Shown: piece after piece, positions 34,595-45,479 of the stretch
Layout of the letters: each line of letters opens with the position of its first letter
Position numbering within the stretch: position 1 is the stretch's first letter
Assembly: GCA_015680685.1 (NCBI GenBank)
Contig: MNCI01000248.1
Location: forward strand, 22,811-86,810
Length of the DNA stretch: 64,000 bases
Source: Gnetum montanum
Lineage: Eukaryota; Streptophyta; Gnetopsida; Gnetales; Gnetaceae
Direction: 5' to 3'
Made by a program: the position numbers and the translations under genes
Notes under the pieces: generated by a model
Database searches by the model: none
The model's input: the letters and a program-made list of their open reading frames with translations, nothing else
Told to the model about the DNA's origin: nothing

Positions 34595-36978
34595 TGTGAT
34601 GTCTAAAAATGTCGATGGCTAGAACACCAAGAGGTTATCGGGCATATAGCCTAACCCTGAATCTGTGCAAGGGCTGTGCTGGAGAAAATGAAAATGAGGT
34701 GCCTTGAATAGTCTGATCGATTACTCGGGGACTTACGTGATGTACAATAACCATATGCAACTAGTATTTTTAAAATGTAACATGTTGAGGTTGAAATGGA
34801 AGAAAATGAGAGGCACACAACAATAGGAATGCATCAAAGTATGTAACCAAGACAATAAGCATGAACAAGTATACAAAGATGCAACATATATGTTATAGTA
34901 AAAATGGAATGAGACTTTAGGTGAGGTAATGCACCACCCAAAAATCATGGGATCTAATCTTTTTTTGGTTGATGAATGTGTACAACTAGTGTGTAGTACT
35001 AGATAGGCACAGTTGGCAACAAAACGATATGGTCACAACTCCTAGGTTGCTACCAATGGGACGTTAACAGGAACCAATGAGCTGATGCTTGCTAGGATGA
35101 GAGCCACTATGAGGAGAGATCTGAGAAGTTCTACTGCTAGGATTTGTTGTTTATCAACTTTCTTTTTTTCAAACTCTTTGCCAATGCTTACTGCCAAAAG
35201 CCAACCTCTAGAAGCCAACATGAAAATCCAACCCTTAGAATGTTGTTTGCTAGGGTATTTATAGAGCCAAGAGTGAGAGAGAGATGTGTCTTGGATTTCA
35301 TGTGTCTTGGGTCCTAGAGGACACAAATGTGAATGTGCTTCGCTAACATGTGGTGTTATGTTGATGTGCTACACTGAATGGAACAATGCTACAAGTGAAA
35401 CCTATTGAGCTATGAACATATCGTTCAGATTGGATGTACCCAAGGGACTACCATATTTTTACAAAAAATTCTTATGAAAAATGTAACATGAAGCTTATGC
35501 TTCAAGACTACATCTTCCCCTCTCTTACAAGTAGGGTCAAGCATAAAGATAATTTTAGGACTCAACAAGGGCTACAACAAGCAAAGAAAACTACTGATCT
35601 TGGCTGCCAAGGAGATGCTGGGGCTGAAATAATCATCGACAACAAGTCCTAGAGCTTCTAGAGATTCCTTGTGGCATCTTTTCAAGTGTTACACTACTTA
35701 TGCTGCTTAGCATAGGAAAGGAGCATGAATACCCACTTGCTACATTATGCTACACTACATAGCGTAGCAGAGTGTAATAGTCACTTTTGAGACAAATCTT
35801 GCTCAAAAACTAGAAAATACCCCTCTGAGGCTTGCCAAGGTAAGCTATTTCAGCAACTAGCCATTACAATTTTCATCTTAAAAGGGCCCAAGTCTTCCTG
35901 GTTTCATCCTTGGGGCACCTTTTATCGTTTAGGTCCTTGCTACATTGTGCTACGTTATGCAGCATATCACAATGTAGCAGTTAGTCTGGGATGAATTTGA
36001 GTCACAACCTGCAATGTTTTGTTAGGAGACTTTGATTGGGACCTAAGGGTGAAGTGGTATAGGTAGTCTTAAAGGTTAAAGCATGGCCAAGTGCAATTAT
36101 TTTTCTTGAACAAGTTGATGCAGAATCTTCTGGCATTATCACCCTGCTACATTATGCTACGCTATGTAGCGTAGCACAACATAGCACCTAGTTTTGTCTG
36201 AATTCTGACCTATTTTCCAAGTGTTCTATCATGGGCTATTAGTCATATTCTAAGGTGGTAGTAGAGCAAGCATTTTTCATGGTTGAAGCATGGGCAATTG
36301 TGTTTTCCATATCAAGATAGTTTGAGAAAATATTTTGTCATGATAGGGCCCTACTACGTTGTGTAGCGTATCACATCATAGCACTCGGAATAAGGTGATT
36401 TTTGATGAAATTTTCTCTATTTTTCTATGTTATACTGATCATACTTCAAGGATGAAGTGGGTAACGCATCTTTGAAAACCAAATATCTACCAACTGCATC
36501 TTTTTCATCTGATCTAACACTTGCAATAATTTTGACACCACATCACCTGCTACACTATGCAATGTAGCATAGTGTAGTAGGGTTCACAGTTAGAAAATTT
36601 GCCAAACTATTTAGTCCATCGTAAAAACCTTCGATAGCTCCTAGTTTGGCACTTGGGTGGACCACCGACTGGGACATTTGTCAAGCTGGACAAGCTAGAG
36701 AGTGTAGCAAGCTTGATAGCCTAGGAGAGAGAAAATTTGCTGAACTACATGGTCCACTTTTAGTGCCTCTATTATGCAAACTGGCCTCATGACTGGGTGC
36801 TACATTGACTATGCTATAGGGGGTGGTAGGCAGGCCCAGAAGTGGCTTCGTAGACATTAGGACCTTTAGAGCATCGTGTTGTCTATGTGACCCAACATGA
36901 TACTTCACTTGTAGAGATACTTGCCCAAATTTTGGGACTGTGTTGAATCATGAGAGTCCCAAAATTGATGGTGTTTCA
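34595..36978 (-). repeat. 3' LTR of element C
   Basis: Starts TGTGATGTC, ends GTGTTTCA, 2384 bp. On the minus strand it begins TGAAACACC. It contains a TATA box and, in the U3 half (35735-36590), five palindromic modules built from GCTACGCTA/TAGCGTAGC words about 200 bases apart. It shares CAGGGACTTA with the D LTR, so the two LTR families are related. Confidence 0.88.
35256..35264 (-). promoter_or_regulatory. TATA box in 3' LTR of element C
   Basis: The minus strand reads GGCTCTATAAATACC. The same sequence is conserved in the 5' LTR (49615-49623). It lies about 1.7 kb into the LTR in sense direction, giving a long U3 and about 0.7 kb of R-U5. Confidence 0.6.
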
Positions 36979-36995
36979 ATGGCTCCTCTTTGTTG
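36979..36995 (-). other. Polypurine tract of element C
   Basis: The + strand reads ATGGCTCCTCTTTGTTG next to the LTR; the minus strand is CAACAAAGAGGAGCCAT before TGAAACACC. It parallels the tract of element D. Confidence 0.7.
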
Positions 36996-36999
36996 ATGT

Positions 37000-38425
37000 C
37001 TAGAGGATCTTCCCAAGAGATGTCGATAAAGAAAATGAAACACCATGCTGAACGTGACACCCACACCATTCTTCAGTGCTTGCTTAGATAATGCTTTACT
37101 ATGCTTGGGAGTGCTAGGAAAGCTAGGTATGATAGAGAGAGGGGATGGGTTTGAGGAAATTTGGCTAGGGAAAAGGAAAGGTGTAGGATGCATTATCATG
37201 AACTGTTACCATAGTGTGATCCCTTGTCAGGATGCTTATGAGGGATTCAACACACACATGAGTGGCTTCTCCCTTTGGATTTTAACCTCTCATCGGAGTG
37301 CTTAGAGGTGGTTGATCTAAAGCTAAGATGATTGCAAAGCAACTATGCCATTTGTTTTGGCCACTTGGCTATGTCACCATTTTTCATTTCCTTTTTTTCC
37401 TTAGGGAAATCACACACCCATGTTCATTCGAAGGTAACTATGTCATCATTGTAGGATAAGTGTTTCCTCCCTGGGATGAGTCTGTGTTACATCCATGTGG
37501 GCTTTGACTAGTCTACAGGGGATTCCCATGGGACAAGCTGCATTACGTCTATCATGAGCTTGGTGCTTGGGCATGTGAAAGGGCTTTATGTGCATTGGGA
37601 AAGCTTGTGAAGAAGATGTTAGAAATTGTAAGTATAGGAAATGGAAATTAATTTGGCTAAAGAGAGAATGGGATATGCACTCTCAAGTAGCTAAGTTGAT
37701 CTAAGTGGGTACTTCTGAATAATGTAGTGTGTTGTTCTCATGGTGGAATGCATTCATGAACGATGCCATCTTGGCTTTTATCCTACAAATAAAACAAAGA
37801 GAAAACTAGAAAAACTACTAGCATGTGAGGTGAGGGCAAAGCTCTATCTACTCAATATATTGTTGAGGCAAAAATTGCTATGTCTGACATGTGTAATGTT
37901 TGAAGCAAGAAGACCAGCATTGACTTTGAAGGTGGTAGGCTAGAAAAATTCAATGGCCATGCTAGAAATGAGCATTCAAGAGGCTAGGAGTAATGGTAAT
38001 ATAGGTGCTCAGGAATCCCCACCAAAGGTAAGAGCCATGAAATCCAGTTGCAAGGTGAGAAGTCCAACAACTGAATGCTTTTTTAGACTTTGATGATGGT
38101 AAGGGCTAGAGGATGGTAGCATTGTGGCTAGGCAACAATAGTGTTGGGACTCTAGTAGAAGGTGTTGATGGTGAGAGCTATGACCAAGATGATTGGTAGT
38201 GATGGCAGTAGCTTCGGAAGGTTAGCAAGATGTCAAATGACATCTTTGGAAGATCAACAAGATGTTAGGGATGGTGATGCTACATGTGTCCTAGAGAGTT
38301 TTTCCTTGATGCTATGAACTTCATTATAGAACTACAAAATCCCACCCCATATTACCTAGGAAGCTCAAAGATATGCATGCTTGTTTGTTCACAAGTTCAC
38401 ATGTGTGAGCTAGGAGGTGTTACAC
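37000..38425 (+). other. Unassigned interior of element C
   Basis: The region holds no pol domain, although pol occupies this position in D. A + strand frame at 37740-38330 is open in pieces (for example MAMLEMSIQEARSNGNIGAQ near 37950) and precedes GTTTTTCCTTGATGCTATGAAC. It could be a further captured fragment or chance. Possible splice-like GTAAGT and GGTAAG sites are present, but no consistent gene model follows. Confidence 0.3.
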
Positions 38426-38429
38426 TGCA

Positions 38430-39235
38430 AACCCAGTTTTAGGTCTTGGTAGACCATCATATGTGCTAGTTTAAAGTCCTAGCAAATCATGGTCCTAGTT
38501 TAATGTCTAAGCAAATCAAGCTATACTAGTTTAAGGTCCCAATAGACCGTTGTGCTAGTTTAAGGTTCTAGCACACAGTTGTGCTAGTCTAATGATGTAG
38601 CGGACATAGGATGGCCAGTTTAAGGTCATAGCGGACCATGTTGTGGGTGCCAATTTTACGTTATGGCCTAAGAATAATTTGTGCTAGTTTAACATCATAG
38701 AAAATATTCTATGCCAATTTTATGTTGTAGTAGATGATCTACTTACCTTGCTTTATGTTTGGCCAGTCTAGGGATGTTTCTAAGGATGCTATGTTGGTGT
38801 CACAAGGGGATGGTTCCAAGTCTACCAACTCTACATTCAAATGTTTCATAAACCTACCATGGGGTCTTGTCAGAGTTAAGGACGAATGTAGATTATCAAT
38901 AGTAGCCATTTTTAAAGCACTCTTGCAATAATAAGAAGAACAAAAAAAGTCAAGTGGTACTTGCTTAACACAACAACATGTAATGAAATATATGCAAGGT
39001 AACTATGCAATGTTAAAAAGTTTCCAATTTAAGGTCATAGAAAACCATAACCATGCAACATTACATGCCAAAAACTACTAATTTAAGGTTGTAGCAGATC
39101 ACTACTATGATTATAATATAAAAGAAAAACCCCAAAATTACTACTTTCAGGTCATAGCAGACCATAATTGAGCAACATTGTAAGTTAAAATTGCTGGTTT
39201 AAGGTCGTAGCAAACTGTTGTTGGGCAACATTATA
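38430..39235. repeat. GGCC/'CTAGTTTAAGGTC' short repeats before the opposite-strand gene, element C
   Basis: About 12 units of the form GCTAGTTTAAGGTCCTAGCxxACCATGxT in two blocks (38430-38735 and 39005-39235). These are a diverged version of the repeat at 44200-44480, so the opposite-strand gene of C is bracketed by the same repeat type. Confidence 0.7.
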
Positions 39236-39430
39236 AAAATGAGGTGAAAATTTTGATGCATTTACATGCTATGCTGCAGCTGTGTGCTATGATGTAGTAG
39301 ACATGGGGTGTCCCATCCTATGCTGCAAGGGACAAGGACATTCCGCATTACACGTGAAATGCAGGACGTCCTACATTACATGCAGGACATGGAACATCCT
39401 GAAAAGTAATAGGTGTTGTAATCCTATAAA

Positions 39431-39440
39431 CTATAAATAG
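39431..39440 (+). promoter_or_regulatory. TATA box for the opposite-strand gene of element C
   Basis: The + strand reads AAACTATAAATAGGGGG, a good match to the plant TATA consensus with a GGGG flank. It points toward the opposite-strand gene and lies about 240 bases before a strong donor (CCA|GTAAGT at 39677) that would end exon 1. This is inference from position and consensus only. Confidence 0.45.
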
Positions 39441-39459
39441 GGGGTTACCCATGGTAATC

Positions 39460-42400
39460 TTGTCATTTTCATTGTCAGAGCTAACACCTAGAGCATAGCA
39501 CGGTTTGGATAGAGAGGCAGTGTAGCAGTCGATACGCCTCAGTTGGTCAATAGGATGATGGTGCACAGGAGTGAACATAGGCATTAAGGTCTTGCCAATG
39601 TGGATGAAGGGGAATGCACTTTACAACATCTCCCCAGGCCATGCATTGAGGAACGATGGGAATCACCATCTACCCAGTAAGTTGCTATATCACCCTTGCT
39701 TATATTGTGAGATCTATTAAATGGGGCCTTTACTGTAATCACCGCACCTTGGTGGCTACGATCGTTACCCTTGCTATGCTATGACTTTTGTCATTATGCC
39801 TTAGCTGCCACTATAGCTACTACGTTGTGGTTATTATGCACCACTACCATGGCTACCATTGTTCTGGGTGGGACAATGTATCATTTTGAGGGTTTAGAAG
39901 GTTCTGGGGGATGTAGTACACATTCTAGGTAGCATAGCACCCATGGAGGGAGGTCTAGTTTGCAAGGTTTCCAGGTAGCGTAGCACATGTTTTGGGCAGT
40001 GTAGCACATGTAAAGTGGGCTTTTTGTTTGTATTTTATTTTGTTACATTCCATGTAGTGGAATAGTGCTAGGGCAATGGAAACATTGTGTGTTCCCTCTC
40101 GGGCAGTGTTACTTTTGTCAGCATGACTGATAGGGTGTGTTGTGTTTTTGGTGCCTGTTATGCTATGGTGTCATGCTGCTACACTACCATACTTGCTACA
40201 CTACTATGCTTGCTATGCTGTTATACCTACTACACTATTATGCATGTTATGCTACTACTCTTGTCACGTTGTGTAGGGTGTACCTGTTGCATTGCCATGT
40301 TGTGCATGACGTGGCTGCTACACTACTTGGGGTGTACCCACTACGTTGTGTCATGTGCTACACTACTACGCTATGCGTAACATAGTTGCTACGCTATATA
40401 GGATAAGTCACAAAAATGGTGAACTGATACTTGACACAAATTTTGGGTTTACTTCATTGGTCCAAAGGCATAACATTTTGTACTTATGAAAAATTTGCAT
40501 ACTAGGAGCTGCTACGCTATACAGTAATTGTCACTTAAATACTGTGAACTAATGTTTTGTGCTACACCATGTAGGATCATGTTAAAATCCATCTTGATCA
40601 TCCTTGAGCTAGTAGGGGTTTTGTGCTGCCTAAGTGTTCCTATGGCTAATCTCCCCCCTCCTCATGCATAGATAAGGGACCAAGTGGTCTGGTTTTGGGA
40701 AAGCATGCAAAAATTCCTAGAGTTCCTCCTTTGCCACTTCAGTGTGATGGTATGGTCACACTTGTCGGCCGAGACTACCAGTGTTCTAGTTAAAATGTTG
40801 TTGCCTAAGGCAAACTGAGTCATCTTAAAGTTTATGGCCAATGGATCTATTAAAGGAGAAGGGTTCAAGAGCTCAAATCGGCATCCAAGAGGTTTGAGAT
40901 GCTTGTATTGGGTTTGGACTATGCTTGAATTTAAGTGTAACCATAAGTACAACACCTTGTTTGTCACTCGTCACATGGGCACTTTCTTTCAAAATCCACC
41001 GGGGACCATCTACTGTGCCAGTGGGTGAGCCCTATGAAGATACTTAGACATGTTACATCATTTTTCTTGCATAGATGAAATGCTTATTGTGCTCTATATG
41101 TTGCTAAGCTTGTAATCAATAAGGATGGGCTCCATGATCAAGAGGGGGCATTAGAATTGGCCCAAAAAACCTTACAAGACTTCTCTTTTGCCAAGAATGT
41201 GCATGCTGGCATTTATAGAACAACTTGGAACTGCATTTAGAACAACTTGAATGGAAAATGGACGTCTCATCATGTACTCACCATGGAAGAAGTCCTGGTG
41301 GAAATCCCAACATTCCCTATGCCATTCACACATAGTGGGTTAAATTATGCAGTTGTTTTCATGTGTTCAAGTGATTGATTTTGTTTTTTCCCTTTGTTAG
41401 TTTTTTTATTGATTATTGCAGTAACGTCCGAGTCTACAGAGGTTATGGTAATCACGTCAGGACGTGATGAAACTAACCTCTTCTTTAAATATGGTGAAGT
41501 GAATGAGACCCAATGCTAGTTATGCAATGGGACCCTAGCCATCCTTGCTTATAATTTCCAGGAGGCTAGGCTTATGAACCTATTCTTAGCAAGAAATCCA
41601 AGCATTTCGACTGTAGATATGCTCATCCTTGTTGATTCTTTTACAGAAAGGGCTGACTACTTTCACACACATGTGCATAATGTGAGAGTGGTGTTTGAGA
41701 TCACCTACAGCCTTTTCATAGAGCTCTTCAGTGTCCCTTACGATGGTTTACATATAGGGGAGATGATCAGAAAAGATGTAAACCATCAAGGGGACATAGA
41801 AGAGTGGCTAGGGATGAGCAAAGATTGAAAGGGGATTTACATGCAAAAGATCAAGCTAAAGGTAGTCCATAAGGTTTACCCTATTTTTTAGGCTCGTGCT
41901 TTCCCCAAGTTACTCTCCCAAGGAAAAATTCTTGGGGTAGAGCAAGCTTGGATTATGAGAGATGTCATGGAAGAAGGGACTCACTATAATTGGGCCAAGT
42001 ACCTCACTAAGGGTTTGTGGGCTAAAACGGTTAAGCTTTGTGAGAAGTTTGATGCATGTTTTAATGTGCATTTTACCTTTTTTATTGCTAGCCTATAACT
42101 GTTTGCTGAATTCTTGGTGGTCCAAGAGAATGTCATCTAGGTTGCAGGATTGCACCCAGATATCCAAACCATGGATCTGCCAAGTATTCCACACCACTCA
42201 ATCCCATGATCCCCCAAAAGGATTGGGTGGGACAACCCTTTTATGCACAAGACAACGTTGGACAAGCACCTCCCACTAATGTAGGCAATGCAGTAAGGGG
42301 GGCATGCCTTATTACTGAAATAATGAAATAAAAATTGTAACGCAAGAAATCTTGTCCTGTGGAAGAGCCTCCATATACTGATGAAGAAAGAGGAAAAAGA

Positions 42401-44063
42401 TTATGAATCAAGGTTTGTAAAGTGCAGCTTGCATTTTCTGGTGAGTATGGTTTAATTGTCTCATTAGCTAAAGCTACTCCCTCCCCACCTTTTATGTTAG
42501 ACTAGCATGCTCACATTAGATGTGTTTAATAAATGATGAGGAAGAAGCTTTGGCCCTTGCTATAGAAGAAGAAGAGGCCCTTGCTGTAGAGGAAGAGGCC
42601 CCTACCACAGAGGAAGAGGCTCCTATTGTAGATGAACCTTTCACAGAGTGTGCCCCAGCACCCCAGGGGCATATGACGGTTGAAGATGCTGCTACATTGT
42701 TAAGTCAACTTGAGGGGGAAGGGCTACAATTTGATGTTGGTGAGTTTGACAATTTTCTTGACAATGTGCCAATGGATGATCCCCCTGCTCTCATACTTGA
42801 GGGTTTGCTAGGTAGGAGCTTTGCACTATTTTTTATGTTACTTTTCAATTTTTTTTCCTCTTCTTTACCATGCTAACATGCTTTTTTGTGTAGCAGACAC
42901 TACCACTAAGGCTCTCGATTCTCCCTCTTCATTTCACCTCCAATCATGGACTGAGATCCTAGATAAGTTTGCCTTTATGGAGGGGGTAGTTGATGACATG
43001 ATTCATTGGTTAAGGAAAATTGATCTTGAGTTAGGTGTGTTTGCACTATGACATTTTCACTCTGTGTTGTTATATTTTTGTCATCATCTCATGACTAACG
43101 CTTCCTCATGTTGGGTATAATAGCTTCTTGATTGAAGTGGAACTCAAGATAGGCAGTTGAAGTTGATGTTGTGCCTAAGCTCCCCCTAGAGGTAATCAAG
43201 GTGCCTCATGATGTATATGAGGAGGTGAGTAAATGCACACTATACTTGGCACAATCCATGTGAGAGTGTAGGCATGTTAATGAAGATCTCTGGAAGCAAG
43301 TCCAGAAGCTAGAAAAGGAGAAAGCTAGTCAAGTGATTGAATTGGAAGATCTATGGTCAAGGAATGAGTTCTTGATGGCCCATGACACTTTCAATGTTAG
43401 TTGGCGTATGACCATGATTGATTACATAAGATATTGATTGGCCATACGGGGTGAAAACGAGGTTACCTGTGGAATAATTGAACAACACTTGCAAATGGAC
43501 CTACTAGCCTAGAAAAACTAGGACTAGAAAGATTATAGCACCAAGGTGTATGAATGGGGGTAGGCACAGAAAAATCATAAACACATGTACAATGTGAAAT
43601 GTGCTACCTATCATCAGAAATATTGAGATGCTTCTATTGACTTGCATATTCATAAGCTATTTCTTGATGTGATTGGTGCTACTAAGGCCTTAGATAAATT
43701 TGGAAAATAGGTGGTGGTTAGTAAGTCTCCCAAGAGAGAGATGACCTTGCCTTCCAGGGAGACCACTACTACCACCTTTTCTCCAGGGCCACCCACTTGG
43801 ATAGCTATGGAGAAGGGGAAGATTGTAGCGAGCATTGACTTGGGGGAGGAAGATTGGGTGAACTTAAGTGAGGATGAAATACTTCAACACTTAGTAGCTG
43901 GCATGGATAGAATACCTCTAGAGATGCTTTATGATATTGTAGTTTATTTTATGATATGTGATTTTAATTTGCCTCATTATTTTATTCTTTCTTTATGTAG
44001 GACTCGAATGAGGATGTAGGACCTAGTGGGGTGAGGGATAAAGATACCAGTGGAGACTCATAG
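39460..44063 (+). pseudogene. Opposite-strand, intron-containing gene of element C, unknown function
   Basis: Plus strand, against gag. Exon 1 is unclear (donor GTAAGT at 39677). The acceptor ATGTAG ends at 40574; exon 2 then reads LKSILIILELVGVLC, FLEFLLCHFSVMVWSHLS and MLLPKAN. Later exons: ELAQKTLQDF near 41150; STEVMVITSG after a TTGCAG acceptor (about 41421); LMNLFLARNPSISTVDMLIL with IEEWLG (41570-41825); AFPKLLSQGKI and HFTFFIASL (41900-42100); an acidic EEEAL repeat and FDVGEFDNFLDNVPMDDPPA (42520-42810); SFHLQSWTEILDKFAFMEG (42894-43034); a long probable coiled coil (43140-43700); EEDWVNLSEDEILQHLVAG (43845-43905); and a last exon 44001-44063 (DSNEDVGPSGV, then stop). Homologous to the D copy with matching exon edges. 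A few stops make this copy defective. Not a family I recognise. Confidence 0.68.
39880..40400. repeat. CTACACTACTATGC-type repeats within intron 1 of the opposite-strand gene
   Basis: Words such as GCTACACTACTATGC, GTAGCGTAGCACATG and TGCTACACTACTACG recur. These are the same words as the palindromic modules of the C LTR. Cysteine- and tyrosine-rich frames on the + strand here come from the repeat and are not called as genes. Confidence 0.6.
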
Positions 44064-44199
44064 CCCATTGGCAATTTTTTTTTGAAATGAAATGCTTATT
44101 GTTATGTATTCTAAGTATGGACTTATATTTAATGAAAAGTAAAGCACTTATTTTATTCCTTTTGGCTAATATTTTTGTTAATGTGCTTGGGGCCCCTTG

Positions 44200-44480
44200 T
44201 TTTAGTTTAAGGCCTTTTCAGGCCATTGCTAGTTTAAGACCATTTTGGGCCAAACATAATGTAATTTTCAAGAGTGGGGTTGCTAGTTTTAGGCCTTGGC
44301 AGGCCATAGCGATAATTTAAGGTTATTCCAAGCCATGTGTAAACTGGTTTTTGAAAGTGGTGTTGCTAGTTTTAGGCCTTAGCAGGCCATGATAGTAGTT
44401 TAAGGCCATTCTAGGCCATAGCGATAGTTTAAGGCCCTTCTGGGCCATAGCAGTAGTTTAAGGCCATTTTAGGCCATAAT
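44200..44480. repeat. GGCC short tandem repeat between opposite-strand gene and protease, element C
   Basis: Seven or more units of GTAGTTTAAGGCCATTTTAGGCCATAGC with a ~30-base step, some interrupted by AAACATAATG or GAAAGTGGTG spacers. Each unit holds a GGCC pair that can pair with the next, so hairpins are possible. Confidence 0.78.
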
Positions 44481-44799
44481 TGCTTTAACTAATGCTAATG
44501 ACAAAGATGCAAATAGAAAAATTAATGCAAAATGGAAATCATGTGAACAAAAGTATAAAATTTATTTAGGCAAAGTGGAGGTAAACTTTAGTCATGCAAT
44601 TGTTTCCTAATCTGACATGGGTTAGGCAGGGGATAGGCTTGAGAAGCCTTGTAGTGGTTTTTCTCTATGCTATCATCTATCATTTGGAAGGGCAATTCAG
44701 CCCACATGGTTTCTTCATTTAAGTCAATAGTTCTGGATGGATCATTTGTCAAACATGGAATTTTAGCCTGAATGGGTGATTTGTTTTCAGAGATTTCTA

Positions 44800-45240
44800 T
44801 CTCTGATCCTTACTCCACGTCTATATTGTTTATGGCTTAGGGAGCTACTTCATCATGAAAGATCACCACCTCTTCATCCACATAGGGTAAGTGGATCTCT
44901 TGGTGTATGGATGAGGAGACAACTCTTAGTTGGGCTAACCACGATCTTCCTAAGATCAAGTTAAACCCAGGAATCTCCTCCACCATAATGAATACTACGC
45001 TAGTGGGAAACTAGTCCCCTACTATGAAGTTGATGGTAATAGTTCCCTTGAGCACAACACATGCCCCATTGAATGACTTTAGACATGAGGTTGCTATGGG
45101 CTTGATTTGATCCACCAGGCCCAACTTGTCCACAATGGGGAATGGTATCACATTCGTGGCAGCCCCATCATTGACATGTACTCTATGAATTTTATACTGA
45201 CCTATCCAAATCGTGATAAACATGGGTATGGTAGTCACTT
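44800..45240 (-). pseudogene. Retropepsin (aspartic protease) of element C
   Basis: Minus strand: HVNDGAATNVIPFPIVDKLGL (45185-45120) around the active-site loop, then KSFNGACVVLKGTITINF, then VEEIPGFNLILGRSWLAQL (about 44990-44930) and HQEIHLPYVDEEVVI. It is the Ty3/gypsy protease, expected to process Gag. The first Asp of D-x-G-A is N in this copy, which would inactivate it. One in-frame stop is also seen. The protease lies between gag and the GGCC repeats, with no RT after it. Confidence 0.8.
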
Positions 45241-45479
45241 GACCAGTTTCAGGGTCATCTTTGATGGCTTTGTGATGAAGTGTTAACTAGGTTGGTTGTA
45301 GTTCTTTAGCCACAGAGGAAAGCATAACAACATGGATAGCTTTCTCTTCAACTGGCATGTTTTCACTAACATAAATAGATGCTAGCATGCAAACCAAGGC
45401 CTCATGATGTGCCATAGAGGTCATTATTAAGTTATACAAGCTTAATGTTGTGTTCTTTTATTTCAAGGCCTGCTTAACC

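Noticed and set aside
40087-40385. Two overlapping Cys/Tyr/Leu-rich + strand frames, resembling small secreted or membrane peptides
   Set aside because: They are translations of CTACACTACTATGC-type repeats inside the probable intron 1 of the opposite-strand gene.
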